A stretch of 64,000 bases of DNA from Streptomyces sp. ISL-87 (lineage in GTDB: Bacteria > Actinomycetota > Actinomycetes > Streptomycetales > Streptomycetaceae), in NCBI RefSeq assembly GCF_018614095.1, contig NZ_JAGGOY010000042.1:18822-82821 (forward strand), read 5' to 3'. Under the pieces are notes generated by a model. That model saw nothing but the letters and a program-made list of their open reading frames with translations, had not been told where the DNA came from and searched no databases. Both the position numbers and the translations under genes were made by a program. Each line of letters starts with the position of its first letter. The stretch's first letter is position 1. Positions 9,496 through 17,164 of this stretch are shown piece by piece.

Positions 9496-9527
9496 CCGCC
9501 CCCGGGCGCTATCGCGTCCGGGGGCGG
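9496..9527 (-). terminator. Stem-loop terminator after pfkA
   Basis: A perfect 10-bp stem, CCGCCCCCGG pairing with CCGGGGGCGG, with a 12-nt loop. It lies downstream of pfkA and upstream of the ctaG-like gene on the same strand. No U-tract, as usual in Streptomyces. Confidence 0.6.
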
Positions 9528-9546
9528 TGACAGAAGGGGGGAAAGA

Positions 9547-10572
9547 TCACAGAACGGTCTGCGCCTCGGCGTACCGCTCGGCCGGGACCGTCTTGAGGGT
9601 CTCTACGGCCTGGGCGAGCGGCACCATCTCGATGTCGGTGCCGCGCAGGGCGGTCAGCATGCCGAACTCGCCGCGGTGCGCGGCCTCCACCGCGTGCCAG
9701 CCGAAGCGGGTGGCGAGGACCCGGTCGTACGCGGTGGGCGTGCCGCCGCGCTGGACGTGGCCGAGGATGACCGGCCGTGCCTCCTTGCCGAGGCGGTGCT
9801 CCAGCTCGACCGCGAGCCGGTTGCCGATGCCGGCGAACCGCTCGTGTCCGTACATGTCCGTGCCGCCGTCCTCGAAGGCCATCGAGCCCTCCGCGGGCTT
9901 GGCGCCCTCGGCGACCACGACGATCGCGAACCGCTTGCCCGCCGAGAAGCGCTCGCCGACGATCGCCGTCAGCTCCTCGATGTCGAAGGGCCGTTCCGGA
10001 ACGACGATCGCGTGCGCGCCGGCCGCCATGCCCGAGTGCAGGGCGATCCAGCCCGTGTGGCGGCCCATGACCTCGACGACCATCACGCGCTGGTGCGACT
10101 CGGCGGTCGTCTTCAGCCGGTCCAGGGCCTCGGTGGCGACCCCGACGGCCGTGTCGAAGCCGAAGGTGACATCGGTCGAGGCGATGTCGTTGTCGATGGT
10201 CTTCGGGACGCCCACGATCGGCAGGCCGGCCTGCGAGAGCAGGTTCGCGGCCTTCAGGGTGCCCTCGCCGCCGATCGGGATGATGGCGTCCAGGCCGAGG
10301 TCGGCCACATGGCCGCGGGCCCGTTCCACGCCGTCGCGCAGATGCGCGGGCTGGACCCGGGAGGAGCCGAGGATGGTGCCGCCGCGGGCCAGGATTCCGC
10401 TTACGGCGTCCAGGTCGAGCTTGCGGTAGTCGCACTCCAGCAGGCCCCGCCAGCCGTCGTGGAAGCCGATGACCTCGTCACCGTGATCGACGACGGCGCG
10501 GTGCACGACGGAACGGATGACGGCATTGAGGCCGGGGCAGTCGCCGCCGGAAGTGAGCACACCAATGCGCAT
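9547..10572 (-). CDS. pfkA: 6-phosphofructokinase
   Basis: 341 residues from the ATG that begins MRIGVLTSGGDCPGLNA, the glycine-rich start of the family. GGEGTLKAA gives the residue pattern of ATP-dependent rather than pyrophosphate-dependent enzymes, and PKTIDNDI, EVMGRHTGWIA and HVQRGGTPTAYDR are the remaining substrate motifs. It phosphorylates fructose 6-phosphate in glycolysis. Streptomyces usually has several pfkA copies; which one this is cannot be told here. Confidence 0.95.
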   Translation of the reverse strand: MRIGVLTSGGDCPGLNAVIRSVVHRAVVDHGDEVIGFHDGWRGLLECDYRKLDLDAVSGILARGGTILGSSRVQPAHLRDGVERARGHVADLGLDAIIPIGGEGTLKAANLLSQAGLPIVGVPKTIDNDIASTDVTFGFDTAVGVATEALDRLKTTAESHQRVMVVEVMGRHTGWIALHSGMAAGAHAIVVPERPFDIEELTAIVGERFSAGKRFAIVVVAEGAKPAEGSMAFEDGGTDMYGHERFAGIGNRLAVELEHRLGKEARPVILGHVQRGGTPTAYDRVLATRFGWHAVEAAHRGEFGMLTALRGTDIEMVPLAQAVETLKTVPAERYAEAQTVL

Positions 10573-10710
10573 GGCAGGAAAAACCTTTGCAACGTGGGCC
10601 GACGACCGGACCACGTCGTCCGGTTGGAACTACCTGTCACCCTACAAGCGGATCCGCACCGGACTGAACCATCCTCCACATGCTGGTCAGGCCGGTCGTA
10701 CGAACGCACG

Positions 10711-10744
10711 TCGGCCCGGATTCCCCCAGGGGAATCCGGGCCGA
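10711..10744 (-). terminator. Strong stem-loop terminator after gatD
   Basis: A perfect 16-bp inverted repeat (TCGGCCCGGATTCCCC at 10711-10726 and its complement at 10729-10744), 20 bp past the gatD stop. It separates gatD from pfkA. Confidence 0.75.
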
Positions 10745-10763
10745 ATGCCAGGGAAAGCGCGGG

Positions 10764-11492
10764 TTACGCGGGCTGCGTGGCCGCCGCGATGCGCTCGGCG
10801 CGCAGCGCCTCGTACCACCGGTCGTCGATGGGCGGCAGCGCGTTCACATCGAGGGCCAGCTTCAGCAGCAGGTCCGCGATCTGCGGGTTGCGCGCCATGA
10901 CCGGGCCGTGCATGTACGTGCCGAACACCGTGTCGTTGTACGCGCCCTCGGTGCCGTCGCCGGTGCCGTTGCCGCGGCCCAGGCGGGTCTGGGCGAACGG
11001 CTTGGCCGTCGGGCCGAGGTGCGTGACGCCCTGGTGGTTCTCGAAGCCCGTCAGCGGCGGCAGGCCCAGGCGCGGGTCGATGTCCGCGAGGACGTCGCCG
11101 ACGCACCGCTCTCCCTCACCGCGCACGGTGACCACGTCCAGCAGGCCGAGGCCCTGCTGGCGCTCGCCCATGTCGTTGACGAACTCGTTGCCGAGGATCT
11201 GGTAGCCGGCGCAGACGGAGAAGACGATCGCCCCGTTCGAGACGGCCCGCTCCAGACCGCCGTCCCGCAGCAGCCGCTCGGCGGCCAGCCGCTGGGGCCG
11301 GTCCTCGCCGCCGCCGATCAGGTAGATGTCGCCCGAGGTGGGGATCGGCTGGTCGCTGCGCACGTCCACGCGGTGCACGTCCAGGCCGCGCTGGCGCGCG
11401 CGGCGCTCCACCACGAGGGCGTTGCCCTGGTCTCCGTACGTGCTCAGCAGGTCCGGGTAGACCCACACCAGACGCAGGCTGTTGTCGCTCAT
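10764..11492 (-). CDS. gatD: Lipid II isoglutaminyl synthase, glutamine amidotransferase subunit GatD
   Basis: 242 residues of the CobB/CobQ-type class I amidotransferase fold. The nucleophile is C94 in FSVCAGYQILG and the catalytic His is in GTYMHGPVMARNP. It starts with the GatD-type segment LVWVYPDLLSTYGDQGN. With MurT it amidates the D-glutamate of lipid II in peptidoglycan synthesis, feeding ammonia from glutamine. It follows murT by 31 bp on the same strand. Confidence 0.93.
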   Translation of the reverse strand: MSDNSLRLVWVYPDLLSTYGDQGNALVVERRARQRGLDVHRVDVRSDQPIPTSGDIYLIGGGEDRPQRLAAERLLRDGGLERAVSNGAIVFSVCAGYQILGNEFVNDMGERQQGLGLLDVVTVRGEGERCVGDVLADIDPRLGLPPLTGFENHQGVTHLGPTAKPFAQTRLGRGNGTGDGTEGAYNDTVFGTYMHGPVMARNPQIADLLLKLALDVNALPPIDDRWYEALRAERIAAATQPA

Positions 11493-11523
11493 GCTCTTTT
11501 CCTCTGCGGTTCAGGTGAGAGTT

Positions 11524-12762
11524 CTAGTTGCCGACGCGGCGGCGCACGTCCTGGAAGGCGGTGTAGTTGGCGATCAGCTCGATCTGCCCGGGCGGCGCCA
11601 GCTGCACGGCCTCGTCGAGGGTCTCGCACACCCGGAAGTCCAGGCCCGCGACCTCGAGGCGGACCGCGAGGTCCAGCTTGCGGTCGCCGATCACGAAGAT
11701 CGGGTGGCCGGCCAGGCGCGGGTAGTCCACGTCCCACAGCCAGGAGGTGTCGGTGCCGTCGGCGCCGCGCGCGTTCACCGAGAGGATCACCGGGGTGGGC
11801 GGCGGGTCGATCAGCGAAAACGTTTCGAGCCAGCCCGCCGGGTTCTTGGCGAGCAGCAGCCGCAGCTCACGGCCCTGGAAGTTGACCACGTCGTAGCGGC
11901 CGGCGACGGCCTGCACCTGGTACATCCGCTCCAGCGCGACCTGCGGCGGCACACCGAAGACGGCGGCCACGGCGGCCGACGTCGCGGCGTTCGCCTTGTT
12001 GGCGCGTCCGGGCAGCTGGAGGTGGATCGGCCACGCAGACCCGTGCGGGTCCAGGACGTGGTCGCCGGACAGCACCCAGCTGGGGACGGGGCGGCGGAAG
12101 CCGCACTCGCCGCAGAACCAGTCGTCGCCCGGGCGCTGCATGACGCCACCGCAGGAGGGGCACGACCAGGCGTCGTCCTTCCACTCCTGGCCGGCCGCGA
12201 CCCACACCACGTTCTGTGACGAGGAGGCCGACCACACGATCAGCGGGTCGTCGCAGTTCGCGACGATGACCGCCTTGGAGCCCGAGAGCCCCTCGCGCCA
12301 CTTCTCCGCGAGCATGCGGGTCTCGGCGGCGCGGTCCAGCTGGTCGCGGGAGAGGTTCAGCAGGGCGATCACCTTGGGGGTGACGTCCCGGGCCACTCCG
12401 GCCAGGTACTTCTCGTCCACCTCGATGACGCCGTACTTGGAGTCCGAGCCGCCCGCCAGCGCCGAGGTGATGCCGGCCGGCATGTTCGCGCCGAGCGCGT
12501 TGGACACGACCGGACCGCTGGCCCGCAGGGCCTCCGCGATCAGCCGGGTCGTCGTGGTCTTGCCGTTCGTCGCGGAGACGAGGACGACATCGAGATGCTG
12601 CGCCAGCGCTCCGAGAAGATCGGGGTCGAGTTTGAGTGCGACCTTGCCACCGATCACCGATCCGCTTCCGCGTCCCGCGGCCCGCGACACCGCCGCCGCG
12701 GCCTTGCCCGCCGTCACGGCCAGCTTGGCCCGCGGCGAAAGCGGCTCTGTGTTGCCTGCCAT
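11524..12762 (-). CDS. murT: Lipid II isoglutaminyl synthase, Mur ligase-like subunit MurT
   Basis: 412 residues from ATG 12762, with AAGGAGGAC about nine bases upstream. It has the Mur ligase ATP loop ATNGKTTTTRL, the inserted four-cysteine zinc ribbon CPSCGG...CGECGF characteristic of MurT, and a C-terminal DUF1727 domain ending in NYTAFQDVRRRVGN. MurT activates the lipid II glutamate carboxylate with ATP so that GatD-derived ammonia can amidate it. It forms an operon with gatD. Confidence 0.94.
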   Translation of the reverse strand: MAGNTEPLSPRAKLAVTAGKAAAAVSRAAGRGSGSVIGGKVALKLDPDLLGALAQHLDVVLVSATNGKTTTTRLIAEALRASGPVVSNALGANMPAGITSALAGGSDSKYGVIEVDEKYLAGVARDVTPKVIALLNLSRDQLDRAAETRMLAEKWREGLSGSKAVIVANCDDPLIVWSASSSQNVVWVAAGQEWKDDAWSCPSCGGVMQRPGDDWFCGECGFRRPVPSWVLSGDHVLDPHGSAWPIHLQLPGRANKANAATSAAVAAVFGVPPQVALERMYQVQAVAGRYDVVNFQGRELRLLLAKNPAGWLETFSLIDPPPTPVILSVNARGADGTDTSWLWDVDYPRLAGHPIFVIGDRKLDLAVRLEVAGLDFRVCETLDEAVQLAPPGQIELIANYTAFQDVRRRVGN

Positions 12763-12885
12763 CGTCCCTTGTCCTCCTTGCGTCGGTCGGCCCCAGCCTA
12801 TCCAGTACCGGCCGGGGCCCTGACCGCGGCGCCCCAGTGCCGCCTCGGATCTCCTCATATATTCGCCCGTCGTACGCTTACGGCC

Positions 12886-13443
12886 ATGCGACAGCGCCCC
12901 ATCCCCGGTACCACCGGCATCGTCCGCACCATGAGCCTGCTGGGCGATCCGGTGCTCCGCTCGGCCTGCGCGGAGGTTACCGAATTCGGCCCTGCCCTCG
13001 ACCGCCTCATCGAGGACATGTACGCGACGATGTACGCCGCCCAGGGCGTCGGCCTCGCCGCGAACCAGATCGGCGTCGGGCAGCGGGTGTTCGTCTACGA
13101 CTGCCCCGACGACGAGGATGTGCGCCACGTCGGGCACATCGTCAACCCGCGCCTGGTGACAGCCGACGGGGACGAGTTCCGCGGCCCCGAGGGGTGCCTG
13201 TCGCTGCCCGGCCTGGAGGCGGGCACGGACCGCTTCGACCACGCCGTCGTCGAAGGGGTCACCTCCGACGGGGCGCCGGTACGGATCGACGGCACCGGTT
13301 TCTTCGCCCGCTGCCTCCAGCACGAGTGCGACCACCTCGACGGCACCGTGTACGCGGACCGCGTGACCGGGCTGCGCGCGCGCAGGCTCCAGCGGGCGAT
13401 CCGCAAGACGCCGTGGGGTGCGCGGGCCCTCGCGCAGGCCTGA
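12886..13443 (+). CDS. def: Peptide deformylase
   Basis: 185 residues. All three motifs are present: GVGLAANQIG, EGCLS (metal-ligand Cys) and QHECDHLDG (two His ligands plus catalytic Glu). It removes the formyl group from nascent proteins. It is transcribed away from murT across a 123-bp gap. The C-terminus is shorter and more basic than the principal def, and many Streptomyces carry several copies, so this is likely a paralogue. Confidence 0.94.
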   Translation: MRQRPIPGTTGIVRTMSLLGDPVLRSACAEVTEFGPALDRLIEDMYATMYAAQGVGLAANQIGVGQRVFVYDCPDDEDVRHVGHIVNPRLVTADGDEFRGPEGCLSLPGLEAGTDRFDHAVVEGVTSDGAPVRIDGTGFFARCLQHECDHLDGTVYADRVTGLRARRLQRAIRKTPWGARALAQA

Positions 13444-13460
13444 CGGGGTGTTAGGCCTGG

Positions 13461-13541
13461 ACTGTCTTAGGCCCTAACTGTCTTAGAACCCGACTGCCTT
13501 GGGCCCCTCACTGCCTTGGGCCCTGACTGCCCTAGAAGCCC
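13461..13541. repeat. Five tandem imperfect 16-bp repeats
   Basis: Units begin at 13461, 13477, 13493, 13510 and 13526, with consensus ACTGYCTTRGRMCCYN. The array lies in the convergent gap between def and the TetR gene, and the last unit runs into the TetR stop codon. Confidence 0.75.
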
Positions 13542-14176
13542 GGCCCGTCGGCGCGGTTGCCGGCGGTGGCCAGTCGGCCCCACAGCAGGTCGGTGAGGCC
13601 GGCGACGAGTTCCGCGCGCTCGCACGGGCGCTCGCCGAGCCACCAGTCGCCGGCGGCGTGCATCATGCCCACGATCCCGTGGCCCCAGACCCGGGCCAGG
13701 CGTTCACCGCCCGGGCCGAGATCGACCCGCTCGCCGATCACCTGGGCCAGCTCCTCGCCCAGCCGGCGCAGCAGCGGGGCCGAGTGCAGGCCCACGTCGA
13801 AGCCGCGCTCGGTGGTGTGCGAGTCCTCGGCCGGGTGCATCAGGAACCGGTAGACCTGCGGGCGGGCCTCGATGGCGGCGAGATAGGTGTCGAGGGTCGA
13901 CTCCACCCGGCGCCGGCGCTCGGCCGGGGCGTCCAGTGCCGCCCGCAGCGAGTCGAGCAGTGCGTCCGTGTGCCGGATGGCGAGTGCCTGGTAGAGGCCC
14001 GCCTTGTCGCCGAAGTGGCGGTAGAGGATCGGCTTCGTGATGCCGGCCTCCGCCGCGATGGCGTTCATGGAGGCCTTGGGGCCGTCCCTGAGGACGACCC
14101 GGTCGGCCGCTTCGAGCAGTTCCCGGCGCCGGCGCTCGGCCGCTCCCGGCTCACCGGCCTGTTGCGTGGTCTCCAT
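13532..14176 (-). CDS. TetR family transcriptional repressor
   Basis: 214 residues from ATG 14176. The N-terminal helix-turn-helix is clear (ASMNAIAAEAGITKPILYRHFGDKAGLYQAL) and the rest is an all-helical ligand domain. It is divergent from an acyl-CoA dehydrogenase gene, 195 bp away, with palindromes in between, so it probably represses both itself and fatty-acid oxidation genes in response to an acyl-CoA. The ligand is inference. Confidence 0.9.
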   Translation of the reverse strand: METTQQAGEPGAAERRRRELLEAADRVVLRDGPKASMNAIAAEAGITKPILYRHFGDKAGLYQALAIRHTDALLDSLRAALDAPAERRRRVESTLDTYLAAIEARPQVYRFLMHPAEDSHTTERGFDVGLHSAPLLRRLGEELAQVIGERVDLGPGGERLARVWGHGIVGMMHAAGDWWLGERPCERAELVAGLTDLLWGRLATAGNRADGPGF

Positions 14177-14285
14177 GACGTGTTCTCTCCCCGCCCTTGC
14201 GATGTGCGTGACGCCCACGCAACGTAACACCCGGCACACCCTGCCGATCGAATCGGCGGTCGTCCTTCGCGGCGGCCGACGCCGC

Positions 14286-14345
14286 TTGACAGTGCTTACT
14301 CGTCGGTAACAGACTGTGGCCATCGTTCTGGTTACCCGTGGTAAC
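14286..14345 (+). promoter_or_regulatory. Putative fadE promoter with TetR operators
   Basis: TTGACA at 14286-14291 is a perfect -35 hexamer. Overlapping the spacer is the inverted repeat TTACTCGTCGGTAA (14296-14309), and 21 bp on is the perfect palindrome GTTACCCGTGGTAAC (14331-14345). Both share TTAC/GTAA half sites, as expected for one TetR regulator blocking RNA polymerase and early elongation. Confidence 0.6.
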
Positions 14346-14371
14346 TACCTTGTGAAGCAGCTGGAGGGGAC

Positions 14372-15601
14372 ATGGCGGAGTTCACCATGGAGCTCAACGA
14401 CGACCAGAAGCAGGTACGGGACTGGGTCCACGGCTTCGCCGCCGATGTGATCCGGCCCGCGGCCGCGGAATGGGACGAGCGCGAAGAGACTCCGTGGCCC
14501 GTCATCCAGGAAGCCGCCAAGGTCGGCATCTACTCGCTCGACTTCTACGCGCAGCAGTTCTTCGACCCGACCGGCCTCGGCATCCCGATGGCGATGGAGG
14601 AGCTCTTCTGGGGCGACGCCGGCATCGCCCTGTCGATCGTGGGCACAGGTCTCGCCGCCATCGGCGTCGTCGCCAACGGCACCGAGGAGCAGATCGGCAC
14701 CTGGATCCCGCAGATGTACGGCGACCAGAACGATGTGAAGGTCGCCGCCTTCTGCTCCTCCGAGCCCGACGCGGGATCCGACGTGGGCGCCATGCGCACC
14801 CGCGCCGTCTACGACGAGGCGAAGGACGAGTGGGTTCTCAACGGCACCAAGACCTGGGCGACCAACGGCGGCATCGCCAACGTCCACATCGTCGTCGCCG
14901 TGGTGGACCCGGAGCTGGGCACCAAGGGGCACGCCTCCTTCATCGTGCCGCCGAACACCCCGGGCCTGTCCCAGGGCCAGAAGTTCAAGAAGCACGGCAT
15001 CCGGGCCTCGCACACCGCCGAGGTGGTGCTGGAGGACTGCCGGATCCCCGGCTCCTGCCTGCTGGGCGGCAAGGACAAGCTGGACGAGCGCCTCGCCCGG
15101 GCCCGCGAGCGGGCCAAGGCGGGGGGTGGCGAGCGAGTGAAGAACGCCGCCATGGCCACCTTCGAGGCCTCCCGTCCGGCGGTCGGCGCCATGGCCGTCG
15201 GCACGGCACGCGCCGCGTACGAGGTCGCCCTCGACTACGCGAAGACCCGTACGCAGTTCGGCCGTCCGATCATCGACAACCAGGGCGTCGCCTTCCAGCT
15301 CGCCGACATGCGGACCCAGATCGACGCGGCCCGTCTGCTGGTGTGGCGGGCGTCGTGGATGGCGGTCGCCGGCAAGCCCTTCACCTCGGCGGAGGGATCG
15401 ATGTCGAAGCTGTTCGCGAGCGAGGTGGCCAAGAAGGTCACCGCGCAGGCGGTGCAGATCCTCGGCGGGAACGGCTTCACCCGGGAGTACCCGGTGGAGC
15501 GGATGCACCGCGACAGCGCGATCTACACGATCTTCGAGGGGACCAGCGAGATCCAGCGGCTGGTGATCGCCCGCACGATCTCGCAGATGCCGATCCGGTA
15601 G
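14372..15601 (+). CDS. Acyl-CoA dehydrogenase
   Basis: 409 residues, with a GGAGGGG ribosome site. Family signatures are AAFCSSEPDAGSDVGAMRTRA (FAD/substrate), LDYAKTRTQFGRPIIDNQGVAFQLADM and GGNGFTREYPVERMHRDSAIYTIFEGTSEIQRLVIAR, where the Glu in YTIFEG is the usual catalytic base of medium and short-chain enzymes. An insertion GGGERVKNAAMATFEASRP is seen mid-protein. It introduces the alpha-beta double bond in beta-oxidation. Divergent TetR probably regulates it. Confidence 0.93.
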   Translation: MAEFTMELNDDQKQVRDWVHGFAADVIRPAAAEWDEREETPWPVIQEAAKVGIYSLDFYAQQFFDPTGLGIPMAMEELFWGDAGIALSIVGTGLAAIGVVANGTEEQIGTWIPQMYGDQNDVKVAAFCSSEPDAGSDVGAMRTRAVYDEAKDEWVLNGTKTWATNGGIANVHIVVAVVDPELGTKGHASFIVPPNTPGLSQGQKFKKHGIRASHTAEVVLEDCRIPGSCLLGGKDKLDERLARARERAKAGGGERVKNAAMATFEASRPAVGAMAVGTARAAYEVALDYAKTRTQFGRPIIDNQGVAFQLADMRTQIDAARLLVWRASWMAVAGKPFTSAEGSMSKLFASEVAKKVTAQAVQILGGNGFTREYPVERMHRDSAIYTIFEGTSEIQRLVIARTISQMPIR

Positions 15602-15614
15602 ACCTGTGCGCATG

Positions 15615-15648
15615 GCGCCCCCGGATGCCTCACGGAGTCCGGGGGCGC
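15615..15648. terminator. Bidirectional stem-loop terminator
   Basis: GCGCCCCCGGA at 15615-15625 pairs with TCCGGGGGCGC at 15638-15648 around a 12-nt loop. It sits between the convergent acyl-CoA dehydrogenase and membrane-protein genes. Confidence 0.7.
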
Positions 15649-15655
15649 TTGCCGT

Positions 15656-16456
15656 CTAGTGCAGCGGCGTCAGGCAGGAAGGGGTAGACCCGTCGTAGCT
15701 GTACGCGGGGTCGGCGACGAAGTCGAGAGGGGCGCAGGACGCTTCGGACGAATGAAGGCGCTTGGTGACCTTGTACTGGGCGCTCGACGAGTAGCAGTCC
15801 ACGACCTCCAGCCGCTGGTCGCTCCAGGTCCCCTTGTTGCGTACGCACTCACCGACCGACAGCGCCGGCTTGTCCTCGCCGACGAGCAGGCCGATCACGA
15901 TCAGCGTCGGGATCGCGAGGAAGAACAGCAGCAGCGGCACGAGGAACAGCAGCACCGGGGCGCGCCGCAACATCGGCTTGCCCGGGTCGAGGGCGGGCCG
16001 GTAGCCGCCCGCCGGGGGCGCCAGTTTCCGGAAGGCCGACCGGGGGCCCAGGTTCATCAGCAGGGTGACGGGCGTGATGAACAGCGACAGCGGACCCCAC
16101 CAGCCTTGCCACAGGGTGTCCGCGGACATCCGGCGGTAGGTGGAGAGCCCGCAGTCCCGGCAGAACGGCCCGGGCAGGCTCAGGAACCGCATCACAACGA
16201 TCATGCCCTGGTGGCCGCGTACGGTCGCGTGCGCGGCGGGCTGGGCCCCGCAGACGCGGCAGCCGTACGCGCCCTGCGGCGGCGGGTAGAGGCCGTACGG
16301 GACGGCCTGCTGCTGCGGTGGCACGGCGTACGGGCCGTGCGGCCAGTGGGGGCCGCCCTGCTGGGGCGGGGTGGGCTGCGGGCCGTAGGGGCCGCCCTGT
16401 TGGGCGGCGTACGGGGGATAGGGGCCGGCGCCGTGCTGCGGTGGCGGAGTGGCCAC
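15656..16456 (-). CDS. Membrane protein with Pro/Gly-rich N-terminus and zinc ribbon
   Basis: 266 residues from GTG 16456, with GAGGAG nine bases upstream. The first 80 residues are low complexity (Pro, Gly, Gln, Tyr). Then come CRVCG and CRDCG, a likely zinc ribbon, two or three hydrophobic segments (around 155-170 and 195-220), and an extracytoplasmic tail beginning VGECVRNKGTW with Cys pairs, similar to the LppU/septum-formation type domains of actinobacterial membrane proteins. Function unknown. Confidence 0.75.
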   Translation of the reverse strand: MATPPPQHGAGPYPPYAAQQGGPYGPQPTPPQQGGPHWPHGPYAVPPQQQAVPYGLYPPPQGAYGCRVCGAQPAAHATVRGHQGMIVVMRFLSLPGPFCRDCGLSTYRRMSADTLWQGWWGPLSLFITPVTLLMNLGPRSAFRKLAPPAGGYRPALDPGKPMLRRAPVLLFLVPLLLFFLAIPTLIVIGLLVGEDKPALSVGECVRNKGTWSDQRLEVVDCYSSSAQYKVTKRLHSSEASCAPLDFVADPAYSYDGSTPSCLTPLH

Positions 16457-16817
16457 GGAACATCTCCTCGGTCTCGCGGTGATCACCGGGCGCGGTGATC
16501 ACGGCACCCTAGCCGCGGCCCTCGGGGGCGCGGCAGGCGGGCCGGACCGCGACTCCCACCGGGTCGCCGGACGTGATTCTCCCCACGCCCGTGCGGGCCG
16601 TGAAGCCGCCACATCTCCTGCGGCGCCCGGAGCGTACGGTGAACGATCCGGACAGCGGGCATGAGCGGATGGTAATCGGGCATACACACCCTGAACTGGA
16701 CCTCGAATATGGGTTCCGTCCGGGGGCGGAGATCAGTAATACTCACCGCCACCGTGGATCGCGGATTCGACCGGGTGACCACCGGCCCTCCCGCCCCACA
16801 CTGCGAGGAGGTGCACC
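16457..16817. other. Intergenic region with paired GTGATCAC palindromes
   Basis: About 360 bp between the divergent membrane-protein gene and the DUF5999 gene. It contains GGTGATCACC at 16478-16487 and GGTGATCAC at 16494-16502, spaced by 16 bp, just upstream of the minus-strand gene. Nothing with coding character was seen. Confidence 0.5.
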
Positions 16818-17003
16818 ATGTGCTCCCACCAGCCCCCCTGCCCGAACGCCGACGACGCCGATCACGACGCCGCCCGCACCGTGGCCTTCCACCCCGAACA
16901 GGGCTGGAGCCTGCTCTGCAACGGCGCCGTGGTCTTCGACGACACGGGCGAACTGCTCCCCGACGGCCGCACGGTGGAGCCCCACCGCCTGGCCCTGGTC
17001 TGA
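16818..17003 (+). CDS. DUF5999 family small protein
   Basis: 61 residues, MCSHQPPCPNADDADHDAAR, matching the short actinobacterial family with conserved MCxHxPPCP start and GWSLLCNGAVVFDDTGELLPDG. GAGGAGG precedes the ATG. The Cys/His start suggests metal binding, but no function is known. Confidence 0.88.
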   Translation: MCSHQPPCPNADDADHDAARTVAFHPEQGWSLLCNGAVVFDDTGELLPDGRTVEPHRLALV

Positions 17004-17016
17004 GCGAGGAGGCAGC

Positions 17017-17109
17017 ATGCGCCAACAGCTGATCCGCAAGCCCGTCCCCAAGCCCGCCCCACGAGACCTGGACCTGCGCACACCGTCGGGAAGACCCCTC
17101 CCGTACTGA
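17017..17109 (+). CDS. 30-residue microprotein downstream of the DUF5999 gene
   Basis: A 30-codon frame starting MRQQLIRKPVPKPAPRDLDL and ending SGRPLPY. It begins 13 bp after the DUF5999 stop and has GAGGAGG six bases upstream of the ATG, which is the main reason to believe it. It is basic and Pro-rich. No family recognised. Confidence 0.5.
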   Translation: MRQQLIRKPVPKPAPRDLDLRTPSGRPLPY

Positions 17110-17164
17110 CGGGAGCCCACGCCGGCATCGCCCAGGCACGCCGCAGCCGTCCACCGGCCGGAGA

